From NCBI GenBank assembly GCA_963666865.1, contig OY763072.1, positions 372,001 to 436,000 of the forward strand: DNA of 64,000 nt, in the 5' to 3' direction. Made by a program: the position numbers and the translations under genes. The notes below the pieces were generated by a model. It saw only the letters and a list, made by a program, of their open reading frames with translations. It was not told the DNA's origin and did no database searches. Within the stretch, counting starts at the first letter, position 1. Each line of letters opens with the position of its first letter. The stretch is from Bin87 sp963666865 (GTDB lineage Bacteria; Chloroflexota; Dehalococcoidia; Lucifugimonadales; UBA3495). Shown piece by piece: positions 33,579-42,142 of the stretch.

Positions 33579-34328
33579 ATGACCACCAAGCCACACCCCA
33601 AGCGGACGGCCGCTGAGCTGATCGCCCTCTACCCGCCCAACGAGGAACCGCTGCCCGACGCCATGATCCAGGAACCCTATATCACCGACAGCCTGTATCT
33701 GGCCCGGGACCATCTCCGGGACCGCGCCGACGTGTTGATGAGTTCCAATACCTTCATCTACTACGAAGAAGGGAACCGCCGGGCCTGCGTCGCGCCCGAC
33801 TGGTACGTGGTCTTCGGGGTTGACCCGGCGGCGATACGGGAAGTGGAATCGTATCTCCTGTGGGAAGTGGGCAAGCCGCCGGACTTTGTGCTGGAGATAG
33901 CCTCGCCATCAACCTGGGCCAACGACTTAGGCTGGAAGCGGGACCTGTACGCCCGCATCGGGGTGCGAGAGTACTGGCGGTACGACCCGAAAGGCGGGGA
34001 GTTGTACGGTGAGCCGCTGGTGGGAGAGGAGTTGGTGGATGGATCTTATCGCCGGCTGGGGATGGGCCGCACGGAGGCGGGTGTGGCTTGGGGGCGGAGC
34101 GCCGTGCTGGGTCTGGACATCCATTGGGGCGCGGTGCAGGTGGAGTTTGTTGACGCGACGACGGGGGAACCCTTGCGGCGCATCCACCAGGAGCGGCTGG
34201 CCCGGGAAGCCGCCGAAGCCCGCGCCGACAACGCTGAAGCCCGGGCCGACACCGAGCAAGCCCGGGCCGACGCTGCCGAAGCCGAGCTCGCCAGCCTTAG
34301 AGCGCAGCTCCGCCGGCAGGAACCGTAG
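33579..34328 (+). CDS. Uma2-family protein with coiled-coil tail
   Basis: 249 residues. Uma2 core: VFGVDPAAIREVESYLLWEV, GKPPDFVLEIASPSTWANDL and YARIGVREYWRYDPKGGELY. The last 50 residues are alanine-rich heptads (EAAEARADNAEARADTEQAR), predicting a coiled coil. The standard Lys after the E (EIAS) is not present. Role unsettled, as for other Uma2 proteins. The tail is of the same type as in the Uma2 gene at 45454-46290. Confidence 0.88.
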   Translation: MTTKPHPKRTAAELIALYPPNEEPLPDAMIQEPYITDSLYLARDHLRDRADVLMSSNTFIYYEEGNRRACVAPDWYVVFGVDPAAIREVESYLLWEVGKPPDFVLEIASPSTWANDLGWKRDLYARIGVREYWRYDPKGGELYGEPLVGEELVDGSYRRLGMGRTEAGVAWGRSAVLGLDIHWGAVQVEFVDATTGEPLRRIHQERLAREAAEARADNAEARADTEQARADAAEAELASLRAQLRRQEP

Positions 34329-34362
34329 CCGCAGGGCCTTGCGGTTTTCATAAGATCCACGC

Positions 34363-34440
34363 TGTCATTCCCGCGAAAGCGGGAATCCAGGAAATCTCCG
34401 CAGCAACGGCCACTGGATTCCGGCTTTCGCCGGAATGACG
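34363..34440. repeat. paired family-B hairpins, opposite orientations
   Basis: GTCATTCCCGCGAAAGCGGG + AATCCAG at 34363 and CTGGATTCCGGCTTTCGCCG + GAATGACG ending at 34440, separated by about 27 bp. The stem differs at a compensating position (CCCGC/GCGGG versus CCGGC/GCCGG). Confidence 0.9.
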
Positions 34441-34545
34441 GGGATGGTGCGATTACTCTGTTGGGGAGACGTCGGCTTGCCGCGTAACGGGATGGGCGGT
34501 ATAGTCAAGCCCGCCACCCACTCTGAATTTGCGAGGGCATCCCTG

Positions 34546-35220
34546 ATGATATTCGATTGGCCGGCCCGTATGCAGCAGATGGCCGACTTCGTAGGTTTTA
34601 CGGAGGATGACCTGGCATTGGTACGCTCCAGCGGCCCGATCCTGCTGGCCCACGCCGAAGAGCTCACCACCGCCGTGTACGACCACTTTCTTGAGTTCCC
34701 GCCGACGGCGCGGTTCTTCCTGACGCCCGAGGGCGAGATTGACCGGACGCGGCTGGATAGGCGCAAGCACAGCCTGGCCCGCTGGCTGCGGAACAGCATC
34801 GACTTCCAGCTGGACGAGCAGTTTCCCGTCTTCCTGCTGGCCATGGGCGTGGTCCACAGCAACCCATCGCTGGAACGGGGCTACCTGGGCTCGGTGCCGG
34901 CCCGCTTCATGATCGGCACCATGTCTTTCGCGCAGACGGCCATCGCGGCCACGCTGGAGGCGGACATGGCCGACCCGGCGCAGGCGCTGCGAACATCCAT
35001 GGCGTGGAACAAGCTGCTGATGCTGCAACTGGACGTGCTGCTGGCCGGCTACGTAACCGAAACCCCAACGCCAGCGACGGCGCCACCGCCTCCGGCCGAC
35101 GAGGAAGAGGACGGACCCGAACCCGAGGGTATGCGCCGCGTCCTCACCAACATATTGGACGGAAATCGGCTGGACGGCAACCGGACCAACGGCGCGCCGC
35201 ACGAACCTCAAGGAGAATGA
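34546..35220 (+). CDS. protoglobin-family globin
   Basis: 224 residues. A globin-coupled-sensor-type globin domain fills residues 1-170: FVGFTEDDLALVRSSGPILL, TAVYDHFLEFPPTARFF, and RKHSLARWLRNSIDFQLDEQ with H75 a possible heme-proximal His, then VVHSNPSLERGYLGSVPARF and FAQTAIAATLEADMADPAQA. The last 45 residues are Pro- and acid-rich (TPATAPPPPADEEEDGPEPE) and probably disordered; no output domain follows. ATG 34546 is preferred, with GAGGG upstream. It would bind heme and O2, NO or CO. The next gene begins two bases after the stop, so an operon. Confidence 0.88.
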   Translation: MIFDWPARMQQMADFVGFTEDDLALVRSSGPILLAHAEELTTAVYDHFLEFPPTARFFLTPEGEIDRTRLDRRKHSLARWLRNSIDFQLDEQFPVFLLAMGVVHSNPSLERGYLGSVPARFMIGTMSFAQTAIAATLEADMADPAQALRTSMAWNKLLMLQLDVLLAGYVTETPTPATAPPPPADEEEDGPEPEGMRRVLTNILDGNRLDGNRTNGAPHEPQGE

Positions 35221-35222
35221 CC

Positions 35223-35651
35223 ATGACCAAGGTGCTGGTAATCCAGGGCGCCGGAATGAATATGCGCGGCAAGGTGCAGGTCGAAATCTTCGGCCCCAAC
35301 ACCCTGGATCAGATCAACGAGCAGATCCGCGGCTATGGCGAAAGCCTGGGCATCGACGTTAAGATCGTCCACTCCAACGTGGAGGGCGAGGTGACCAACG
35401 CCCTGTATGACGCCTGGGAGGAGGGCTACGACGCCTGCCTGATCAACCCGGCGGGATTTACCACCGTAAACGGCCCGCTGCGGGGCGCCATCGCCCAGGT
35501 GCCCATGCCGGTGATCGAAGTGCACGCCAGCAACCCCACCGCCCGGGGCACCGTCTCGGCGGTGCTGCCGGTGAGCAAGGGCTGCGTCTATGGCTTCGGC
35601 GTGTACGGGTACTACTTGGCCCTGGAGGCGGTGAAGCACACGGCGGGGTAG
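35223..35651 (+). CDS. type II 3-dehydroquinase-like protein, probably altered catalysis
   Basis: 142 residues with the fold pattern of type II dehydroquinases (AroQ): FGPNTLDQINEQIRGYGESL, HSNVEGEVTNALYDAWEEGY, INPAGFTTVNGPLRGAI and VIEVHASNPTARG (N75, H101 retained). The segment usually read as R-x4-YG is MRGKVQVEIFG: by alignment from the YG end the catalytic Arg becomes V18 and the catalytic Tyr becomes F23. This makes normal dehydroquinase activity unlikely. ATG 35223 has AAGGAGA seven bases upstream; ATG 35217 is too close. Coupled to the protoglobin gene. The role is open: a diverged shikimate-pathway fold or another small-molecule enzyme. Confidence 0.82.
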   Translation: MTKVLVIQGAGMNMRGKVQVEIFGPNTLDQINEQIRGYGESLGIDVKIVHSNVEGEVTNALYDAWEEGYDACLINPAGFTTVNGPLRGAIAQVPMPVIEVHASNPTARGTVSAVLPVSKGCVYGFGVYGYYLALEAVKHTAG

Positions 35652-35677
35652 GTCGAGTTTGCGCGGTTGACTGTCGT

Positions 35678-35705
35678 GTAGGGGCGAGGCATGCCTCGCC
35701 CCTAC
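35678..35705. repeat. family-A palindrome with AGGCATGCCT centre
   Basis: Perfect 28-bp palindrome, the same centre as at 4632-4659. Lies at the 3' ends of two converging genes and could serve as a bidirectional terminator. Confidence 0.9.
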
Positions 35706-35762
35706 GGTAGGTTTCCACTCCCGTCAGCCCACGAGGGGGGAGGAGTTCCCGAGTGTTGCGGG

Positions 35763-35954
35763 CTACTCGCAGCGCAGGCAGCGCACGTCCTTGAACACGG
35801 TGTCGTGGATGCCGGGGTTGACGATGAGGTAGTCCATGATGATGCGGACAACCTTGCCCTCGTCGGCGATGTTGTACTTTTCCTTGGACGAGTTGATGAG
35901 GCCGATGTGCTCGGCGTTGACGTCAACGGATAGTGCGGTCTTGGTGCCGGCCAT
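35763..35954 (-). CDS. 63-residue protein of unknown function
   Basis: MAGTKTALSVDVNAEHIGLI then SSKEKYNIADEGKVVRIIMD and tail VFKDVRCLRCE. The middle resembles a ribbon-helix-helix-like short beta strand plus two helices, and the CxxC end might bind metal. AGGAGCG lies upstream of ATG 35954. No family named with confidence. Confidence 0.7.
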   Translation of the reverse strand: MAGTKTALSVDVNAEHIGLINSSKEKYNIADEGKVVRIIMDYLIVNPGIHDTVFKDVRCLRCE

Positions 35955-36108
35955 TTTGCTTCGCTCCTGAAAGGTGATGGGATGGTAGGTTTTGCTGGCC
36001 GGCAAGCTGCCGGCGGCGTCGGCATAGCATAGCCGCCCGGAATGGGATTGTTCAACCGCGATTCGTTATACTGGAATGGCGGAGATTGTCAGGAAAGGAG
36101 GGAAAGCC

Positions 36109-36357
36109 ATGGTGCATTTGGGTAAGCTGGAGCATCCACTGATCGACCAGATGAACACTTATGACGAAATGCGGGAGGAACTTGAGAGCAACTACTTCGG
36201 GCGATGGGTGGTCATTGACGACGGGAAACTAGTGGGAGATTACGAGACTTTTCATCAAGCTGACGCAGACGCGCAAGAGCGCGGCTTGAATCCGTTTCAC
36301 TACCTTGTCCAACAGGTTGGGATAGAGCCGGCGATAATCATTTCTTACGGTGAGTGA
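36109..36357 (+). CDS. 82-residue protein of unknown function
   Basis: MVHLGKLEHPLIDQMNTYDE, EELESNYFGRWVVIDDGKLV and QADADAQERGLNPFHYLVQQ. Strong ribosome site GGAGG at 36098-36102. The 'GRWVVIDDGKLVGDYETFHQA' pattern resembles short proteins that accompany retropepsin-like proteases in cyanobacteria and Chloroflexota (as I recall, DUF5678-like). Its stop overlaps the next start by GTGA. Confidence 0.75.
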   Translation: MVHLGKLEHPLIDQMNTYDEMREELESNYFGRWVVIDDGKLVGDYETFHQADADAQERGLNPFHYLVQQVGIEPAIIISYGE

Positions 36358-36758
36358 CAAAATTGGCCGCAACCGTGGAATATTTTCTCCCCTCGACGGA
36401 TATCCTGAGGAGAGGCCCGCACATTCCCGTGACCATCAATGGAGAGGAAGGTCTGGCGTTGCTTGACACCGGAGCGTCCCGGTCATACATCGACATTGCG
36501 ATGGCACGATTTATGCAGTTCGTTGAGGACGAAACAACGCATCGCGTGGCCGGGGCCACGGGCCAAGGTACGTACCCTCGATTTCTGGGCAATTTGCATA
36601 TCCCTGCGTTGGGGCTAGCTGTCCGTTCCCCGATCCCGGGTTTGCCCCTCCGGGAACAGCGCCTCCCATGGGTTGCCATCATCGGCAGAGATGTGATCTG
36701 CCAATACGAATTTACCGTCAACGGGCAAACAGGACTGATTCGCTTCGTGAGTACGTAA
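36354..36758 (+). CDS. retropepsin-like aspartic protease domain protein
   Basis: 134 residues. Clan AA signature LALLDTGASRSYIDIAMAR (active-site D-T-G-A-S) at about residues 36-54, then GATGQGTYPRFLGNLHIPAL and VAIIGRDVICQYEFTVNGQ, giving the second loop of the fold (IIGRD). It would work as a homodimer. Start GTG 36354 overlaps the upstream stop. The small upstream protein could be its substrate or partner. Bacterial members have unknown targets. Confidence 0.85.
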   Translation: MTKLAATVEYFLPSTDILRRGPHIPVTINGEEGLALLDTGASRSYIDIAMARFMQFVEDETTHRVAGATGQGTYPRFLGNLHIPALGLAVRSPIPGLPLREQRLPWVAIIGRDVICQYEFTVNGQTGLIRFVST

Positions 36759-36814
36759 AATATACACCTGCCTGCTGGATAGGCGGGCTGCGCCAGACGA
36801 AAAGGAGAATAACA

Positions 36815-37033
36815 ATGGCCACCACCGGAATTACCTACGTGTGTGCCAAGTGCCAGCACACGGAATTTGAGACGGACGAGTTTCGCGCCACCGGCGGCAA
36901 CTTCGCCAAATTCTTTGACGTTCAGAACAAGAAGTTCACCACCGTATCCTGCAAGCAGTGCGGCTACACCGAGATCTACAAGGGCAGCACGTCCACCCTC
37001 GGCAACATCTTCGACTTCTTCGCCGGCGGTTAG
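36815..37033 (+). CDS. zinc-ribbon protein
   Basis: 72 residues with CAKCQH (about residue 10) and CKQCGY (about 46), plus basic and aromatic residues of the zinc-ribbon nucleic-acid-binding type; ends in GSTSTLGNIFDFFAGG. ATG 36815 has AAGGAGAA upstream. Followed by a palindrome and a terminator. Confidence 0.85.
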   Translation: MATTGITYVCAKCQHTEFETDEFRATGGNFAKFFDVQNKKFTTVSCKQCGYTEIYKGSTSTLGNIFDFFAGG

Positions 37034-37053
37034 GCGTACCCAATTGCCACGAT

Positions 37054-37081
37054 GTAGGGGCGACGCATGCGTCGCCCCTAC
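37054..37081. repeat. family-A palindrome with CGCATGCG centre
   Basis: GTAGGGGCGACGCATGCGTC + GCCCCTAC, self-complementary; 20 bp after the zinc-ribbon gene. Confidence 0.88.
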
Positions 37082-37106
37082 GGGTTGCGTTGATAGCGTA
37101 GAAATA

Positions 37107-37138
37107 GCCCCCGCGAGAACGCGGAGGGCCGTTTTATT
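37107..37138 (+). terminator. Rho-independent terminator after the zinc-ribbon gene
   Basis: GCCCCCGC, loop GAGAAC, GCGGAGGGC, then GTTTTATTT. One bulge in the stem. It separates the plus-strand zinc-ribbon gene from the minus-strand tRNA. Confidence 0.7.
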
Positions 37139-37141
37139 TGT

Positions 37142-37220
37142 TGGTACCCCGGATGGGCTTCGATCCCATGATCTCCACCTTGAAAGGGTGGCGTCCTTGA
37201 CCAGGCTAGACGACCGGGGC
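37142..37220 (-). tRNA. tRNA-Glu (UUC)
   Basis: Cloverleaf read on the minus strand: acceptor GCCCCGG/CCGGGGT with one G-U pair, D-stem GTCT/GGAC, anticodon stem CCACC/GGTGG with loop CTTTCAA (anticodon TTC), T-stem ATGGG/CCCAT, discriminator A and encoded CCA. The T-loop reads ATCGAAG rather than the usual TTCGAAT, an unusual change. Just 5' of it (37224-37249) a TTGGGCG.../CGCCCAA hairpin lies in the leader. Confidence 0.93.
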
Positions 37221-37335
37221 ATTGGGCGCTGCGAATGCGACGCCCAAATAGTGTACCACAGGACCTGAGATTACAGGTTGGATCATCCTCAACATAACTG
37301 TTCAGATTCGTTGAGTTTATCCACGCATCCGATCC

Positions 37336-37432
37336 GTCATTCCGGCCTTGAGCCGGAATCCAGAAAATCCTCGCCCTAACAACCTTTGCCTGTGCTCAAG
37401 GTCCCTGGATTCCCGCTTTCGCGGGAATGACG
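37336..37432. repeat. paired family-B hairpins, one with altered loop
   Basis: GTCATTCCGGCCTTGAGCCGG + AATCCAG at 37336 and an inverted CTGGATTCCCGCTTTCGCGG + GAATGACG ending at 37432. The first has loop CTTGA instead of CGAAAG. Confidence 0.85.
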
Positions 37433-37449
37433 GGATGGTGGTTGCGTGA

Positions 37450-38478
37450 TTACGGGTACACGGCTAGGGCTTCCAGCGACATCTCCTCCGGGTAACCGCA
37501 CATCAGGTTCATGTTCTGCACGGCCTGGCCGGCGGCGCCTTTCACCAGGTTGTCCAGGCAGCTGATGACGATGAGCCGGTTGGTGCGCGGGTCCACCACC
37601 GGGTAGAGCAGGCACTGGTTGTTGCCCAGGGTCTGCTTGGTCTGCGGCGGCGCGTTGGTCACCTGGACGAAGGCGTCGTCGGCGTAGAAGTCCTGGTACA
37701 GTTGGCGGATGCGCTGGTTGGCTTCCGGATCCTGGGCGATGTCTCCCGACAGCGGCGCGTAGCACGAGCTGAGGATGCCCCGGGTCATGGGGATGAGATG
37801 GGTCAGGAAGGTCAGGTTCACCGGCGCATCGCCATAATTGTCCAACTCTTGGCTGATCTCGGGCAGGTGGCGGTGGCCGTTGACCGAGTAGGCCATCACG
37901 TTCTCGTTGACTTCGGAGAAGTGGGTAGTCATGCTCAGCGAGCGGCCGGCGCCGGAAACGCCGGATTTGCTGTCCACGATGATGTCGCTGCCAATCAACC
38001 CGTGCTTGATGGCCGGCGCCAGGGCCAGGATGGCGCTGCTGGGATAGCAGCCCGGGTTGGCGACCAGGCGAGCGTCAGCGACGGCTTCCCGGTTCAGCTC
38101 GGTGAGGCCGTACACCGCCTCTTCCAGGTAGGTCGGATCGGGGTGCTCCACGCCGTACCACTGGCTGTACACGTCGGCCTGCTTGAGGCGGAAGTCCGCC
38201 GATATGTCCACCACCTTGACGCCCTGCTCCAGCAGGGGGATGCAGGCTTCGGCGCTGGCCTTGTGGGGCAGGGCCGAGAACACCAGGTCCAGCTCGTCGC
38301 ACAGGTCGGCGGTGATGTCCAGTTCCATGTTGTCCAGGTGGGGAAACACCTGGCCGAGCGGCTGGCCGGCGGCGCTCCGCCCGGTGACGGAGGCGATCTC
38401 CACTTCGGGGTGATGGCGCAGGATGCGGACCAGTTCGCACCCGGCGTATCCGGTTACATTGATAATTCCGATTTTCAC
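37450..38478 (-). CDS. argC: N-acetyl-gamma-glutamyl-phosphate reductase
   Basis: 342 residues. NADP fold MKIGIINVTGYAGCELVRIL, SALPHKASAEACIPLLEQGV, catalytic Cys in LVANPGCYPSSAILALAPA, DSKSGVSGAGRSLSMTTHFS and HRHLPEISQELD. It makes N-acetylglutamate semialdehyde in arginine biosynthesis. The start overlaps the stop of the upstream nth gene by four bases. No other arg gene is in the window. Confidence 0.96.
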   Translation of the reverse strand: MKIGIINVTGYAGCELVRILRHHPEVEIASVTGRSAAGQPLGQVFPHLDNMELDITADLCDELDLVFSALPHKASAEACIPLLEQGVKVVDISADFRLKQADVYSQWYGVEHPDPTYLEEAVYGLTELNREAVADARLVANPGCYPSSAILALAPAIKHGLIGSDIIVDSKSGVSGAGRSLSMTTHFSEVNENVMAYSVNGHRHLPEISQELDNYGDAPVNLTFLTHLIPMTRGILSSCYAPLSGDIAQDPEANQRIRQLYQDFYADDAFVQVTNAPPQTKQTLGNNQCLLYPVVDPRTNRLIVISCLDNLVKGAAGQAVQNMNLMCGYPEEMSLEALAVYP

Positions 38479-39350
38479 GGTTGCAGCTCCTTGACGACTT
38501 GGGTGTGGGGGACGGGAGTGGCGGCTTCGCCACGTCGTCGCCTGCGTCCGGGAGCCTGGCCGTCGGGGCGGTTGGTGTCGGCAGAGTCGTCGCCGGTTGC
38601 CTCGGATTCTTGACCGGCCGCTGCCGCCGCTTCCTGCATGGCGGCCTCATCACGGGAGGGACACCCGTAGTTGACCACGCACGCGCCGCAGAGAGGCCGC
38701 TGGGCCTTGCATACCTGCCGGCCGTGGGTGATAAAGGCCGCGTGGAAGGGATAAACGTCCTCGGGAGGCATGGCGGCCTCCAGCACCTCGTGAGCCTTCT
38801 CTGCGCTAACCTTGGGGCCGATGATGCCCAGGCGCTTGCTCACCCGGTAGATGTGTGTATCCACGGCCATAGCCGGCATTCCCAGGGAAAAGCTCAGGAT
38901 GATCCCGGCGGACTTGGGGCCGATGCCGGGCAGTTGCCGCAGCCAGGCCCGCGCTTCGTCCATGGGCATTTCGGCCAGGAAATGCAGATCCAGAGAGCCG
39001 TCGTTCAGTTCGAGGATTTGATTGAGAACGGTCTTGATACGGGGCGCCTTGACCTTGGCCAGACCGCCGCCGGCGATGGCGGCTTCGATGGCGTCAACAT
39101 CAGCGTCGGCCACGGCTTCCAGCGTCCCAAAGGTGTTCATCAGGCTGCGGAACGCACGCTCCGAGTTGCGGTCGGACGTATGCTGAGACAGGATGGTGAA
39201 GGTCAGCTCGTGGGCCGGGTCCAGGCGCGGCTCATTCTCAAACGGCCCGTACTCCTCGGTGAGCAGCCGGATGGCGTCCGATATGGCAACGCTCGGCTTC
39301 TTCCTGGAGCGGCGGGGACGGCGTGTCTTGGCGGCAGCTTTGGGAGGCAT
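38475..39350 (-). CDS. nth: endonuclease III-type DNA glycosylase
   Basis: 291 residues, longer than typical (about 210), with a basic N-terminal extension and a long Pro/Gly/acid tail. Helix-hairpin-helix LRQLPGIGPKSAGIILSFSL with catalytic K146, D164 in MAVDTHIYRVSKRLG, and a [4Fe-4S] motif C214-x6-C221-x2-C224-x5-C230. It excises oxidised pyrimidines and nicks the abasic site. The C-terminal 60 residues (AAAGQESEATGDDSADTNRP) are probably disordered. Overlaps argC by ATGA. Confidence 0.93.
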   Translation of the reverse strand: MPPKAAAKTRRPRRSRKKPSVAISDAIRLLTEEYGPFENEPRLDPAHELTFTILSQHTSDRNSERAFRSLMNTFGTLEAVADADVDAIEAAIAGGGLAKVKAPRIKTVLNQILELNDGSLDLHFLAEMPMDEARAWLRQLPGIGPKSAGIILSFSLGMPAMAVDTHIYRVSKRLGIIGPKVSAEKAHEVLEAAMPPEDVYPFHAAFITHGRQVCKAQRPLCGACVVNYGCPSRDEAAMQEAAAAAGQESEATGDDSADTNRPDGQAPGRRRRRGEAATPVPHTQVVKELQP

Positions 39351-39407
39351 ATGGAAAATCCCGTAGGCAACAACCGGATTTTAGCACAGGGCGTCGGGCT
39401 GTGCGTA

Positions 39408-40709
39408 TCACGACGCTTCAGTTTGCGGCCTCGCCACGGTCTGCGGTGGAGGATCCGACGGCCGGGTTATCAGCGGCGTCAGGAACAGGGCCGGCAGGGA
39501 GATGGCGATGCAGGCCAGCGCGTTCACCGTTATGGACTGCTGGATGCCGATGACGTCGCCTAGCCAGCCCATTAGCAACACGCCCGGCGGCGTCCCGATG
39601 CCGATGCACAGGCTCTGCAAACCCACCATGCGGCCCCGCATCTCGGGCGGAGCCGACCGCATGGTGATGGCGCCCTGCATTGTCCCAAAACAGGATATGC
39701 CGATCCCGCTCAGTACCAGGATGGCGAAAGTTACTCCATACCACGGCGACCACACGAAAACCGTTGACAACACCATCACGGTGAACGCGCCGGCGGCGAA
39801 AATCCGCCCGTGATAACGCACCGTTCCCACCGAAGCCAGGATAACCGCCGTCACCAGCTGGCCCACGGATTCCGCCGCCGCCAGGATGCCCACCAGCGTT
39901 TCCCCGATGCCCAGGTGGTCCCGGCCGATGGCCGGCACGAATTGACGGGCCGGGAAGGCCAGGCCGTTGATCATTATGGTGATGAACAGCATCCCCAGCA
40001 GTTGCCGGTGGCTGAACGCTGCCCGGAACGCGTCGCCCAGGCTATTCCAGATGGGCTCCACCCGCCATTCTCGCTCCACTCTGGGGATACGCACTCGGAT
40101 CGCCAGGGCCATGGACGCCATGTGCATCGCGACGACTAGGGCATAGGCCCAAGTGTAGCCGGCGTAGTGGGGCCAGAGGTATCCCATGTGCTCGATGACA
40201 AAGCCGCCGACCGCGGGGCCAATCATGCGCCCAACCGTCCCGCTCATGGAGTCGATGGACAGGGCATTGACCACCCGCCGCTCGCCCACGATGTCGAAAA
40301 TGGCCGTCCGCCGGGCCGGATCCTCCAGGGCGCGGCTAATGCCCTGCAGCAGCATGGCGGCGAAAATGTGCCACGGCGCGATCTGACCGGTGAGCAGCAG
40401 GACGAACAGCGCGATGCCGGCCCCGGCCTTGATGGCCAGCGAACTGAACCAGATCTTCTTGCGGTCAAAGCGGTCGGCGAGGATGCCGGTGAAGGGCGAG
40501 AAAATGGGCCGGGGCAGATTCTCGAAGCCCAGCACCAGCCCCAGCATCAGGGCGGAGTCGGTCAGCGAATAGACCAGCACGCTGGTGACCAGCAGCTCCA
40601 TCCAGCGCGTCAGTTCGGCGACGTTGACGACGTACCAGATCGCCCGAAAACGTGGGTTCCCCAGAACCTCCAGCATTGGGGATGTCGAGCGGACGCCGAT
40701 TCTTGCCAT
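39408..40709 (-). CDS. MFS transporter, MFS_3-like
   Basis: 433 residues. VLGNPRFRAIWYVVNVAELT, loop FTGILADRFDRKKIWFSSLA, and GTPPGVLLMGWLGDVIGIQQ; about twelve hydrophobic segments. The start (MARIGVRSTSP, ATG 40709) is preferred because the in-frame extension to 40895 reads into the neighbouring promoter region. Related in layout to the exporter at 12041-13270. Substrate unknown. Confidence 0.88.
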   Translation of the reverse strand: MARIGVRSTSPMLEVLGNPRFRAIWYVVNVAELTRWMELLVTSVLVYSLTDSALMLGLVLGFENLPRPIFSPFTGILADRFDRKKIWFSSLAIKAGAGIALFVLLLTGQIAPWHIFAAMLLQGISRALEDPARRTAIFDIVGERRVVNALSIDSMSGTVGRMIGPAVGGFVIEHMGYLWPHYAGYTWAYALVVAMHMASMALAIRVRIPRVEREWRVEPIWNSLGDAFRAAFSHRQLLGMLFITIMINGLAFPARQFVPAIGRDHLGIGETLVGILAAAESVGQLVTAVILASVGTVRYHGRIFAAGAFTVMVLSTVFVWSPWYGVTFAILVLSGIGISCFGTMQGAITMRSAPPEMRGRMVGLQSLCIGIGTPPGVLLMGWLGDVIGIQQSITVNALACIAISLPALFLTPLITRPSDPPPQTVARPQTEAS

Positions 40710-40910
40710 GTAAGTCACATTCCGCGCCGGCGGTATCCGCAAACGCAAGGGGGATTGTACACTCTCAACTCCCGGTAGTGCGTCTGCGCAGCGGGACGGC
40801 GGAACGCGAGATTGGCGCGGCGACGCCCCTTTGGGCCAACGGCTTCCGCTGGCTATAATGTTCTGCCAGCGTGCCCACCGCACGCGCAGTTTCACCCGGA
40901 GCCAGCTGTG

Positions 40911-42113
40911 ATGCCGTTAGCCCTGACCAATGCCAACCTGATTGACTGCGTGAACCCCGGCGTCACCGCTGACGCCACTGTGGTTATCGAGGACGGCCGC
41001 ATTATCGAAGTCGGCGCCGGTCGGGTCAGCGAAGGCGCCGGTATGCGTGTCATCGACCTGGCCGGCGCATACCTGCTGCCCGGCCTCTGGGACGTGCATA
41101 TCCACCCCGACTATCCCGTGCCTCCCGGCACCACGCCGGCCCAGGAAACGGCCAACTTTGGCCGGCAGCTGTCCCTGGCGTTGACCGAGGCCGGCGTAAC
41201 CGGCGTGCGCTGCGGCGGCGCGGCCCACTTCATGGACGTGGCGTGGAAACGGGCCTTCGACGCCGGCGGCGTGGTGGGTCCGCGCGTTTTTGCATCCGGC
41301 TACTTCCTCACCACTACCGGCGGCCACTTTCTCACCTCCGGGCAGGCCCGGGAGTGCGACGGCCCCTACGGGTTCGTGCAGGCCATCCGCGAGCAGATGA
41401 AGAACGGCGTTGACCACATCAAGCTGAACCTCACCGGCGGCATCATGGGGCCGGACTGGGACCGGCACTGGCATTCCTTCCTGCTGGAGGACGAGCTGTC
41501 CGCCGCCTTCGCCATCTGCCGTCAGCGCGAGTTTCCCGTCATGGCCCACGCCGCCAATCCGGACGCGGTCAAGTCGGCGTTGCGGCTGGGCGCGCACACC
41601 GTGGAGCATGGCTACATCATGGACGAGCAGTGCATCGCCACGCTGGCCGAATCGCCGACATGGTATGTGCCCACCTTAGCCATCTCCCATCTCACCGAGG
41701 GACAGGCGCAGAACGAATACGAAAAGCGGTGGCTGGAGCAGCGCAATATCGCCGCCGAGTTGCAATGCCGGGCGGACGCCGCCTCGGACGAGCACGCCCA
41801 CTGGTTCAAGCGTGCCCTGGACGCTGGCGTAAAGATGGCCCTGGGTTCCGACATACGCCCGCTGCGGGAGGCCGCCCTGCTGGAAATGGGCCTGTGGGTC
41901 CGCGACGGGGCGACGCCCTGGCAGACGCTACAGGCCGCCACGCGCAACGCCGCCGAGCTATGCGGCGTGGGCGATCAGCTGGGCACCGTGGAAGCCGGCA
42001 AAATCGCCGACCTGATAGCGGTCGCCGCCAACCCGCTGGACGACATCAACAACCTGCGCCAGTTGCAGCTGGTGATCAAGGACGGGCGGGTGGTTTCGGA
42101 CAAGCGGGGATAA
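40911..42113 (+). CDS. amidohydrolase, prolidase/imidazolonepropionase-like
   Basis: 400 residues. Metal-site motifs in order: GLWDVHIHPDYPVPPG (HxH), VDHIKLNLTGGIMG (Lys, probably carbamylated), VMAHAANPDAVKSALRLGAH (His), GAHTVEHGYIMDE (His) and MALGSDIRPLREAALLEMGL (Asp). N-terminal and C-terminal beta-sandwich pieces (DATVVIEDGRIIEVGAG; LQLVIKDGRVVSDKR). It would cleave an amide, ester or ring C-N bond; substrate unknown. ATG 40911, CGGAGC about 11 bases upstream. No signal peptide. Confidence 0.9.
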   Translation: MPLALTNANLIDCVNPGVTADATVVIEDGRIIEVGAGRVSEGAGMRVIDLAGAYLLPGLWDVHIHPDYPVPPGTTPAQETANFGRQLSLALTEAGVTGVRCGGAAHFMDVAWKRAFDAGGVVGPRVFASGYFLTTTGGHFLTSGQARECDGPYGFVQAIREQMKNGVDHIKLNLTGGIMGPDWDRHWHSFLLEDELSAAFAICRQREFPVMAHAANPDAVKSALRLGAHTVEHGYIMDEQCIATLAESPTWYVPTLAISHLTEGQAQNEYEKRWLEQRNIAAELQCRADAASDEHAHWFKRALDAGVKMALGSDIRPLREAALLEMGLWVRDGATPWQTLQAATRNAAELCGVGDQLGTVEAGKIADLIAVAANPLDDINNLRQLQLVIKDGRVVSDKRG

Positions 42114-42142
42114 ACACCCCTATCTACCTCGGGGGAGGGGAG

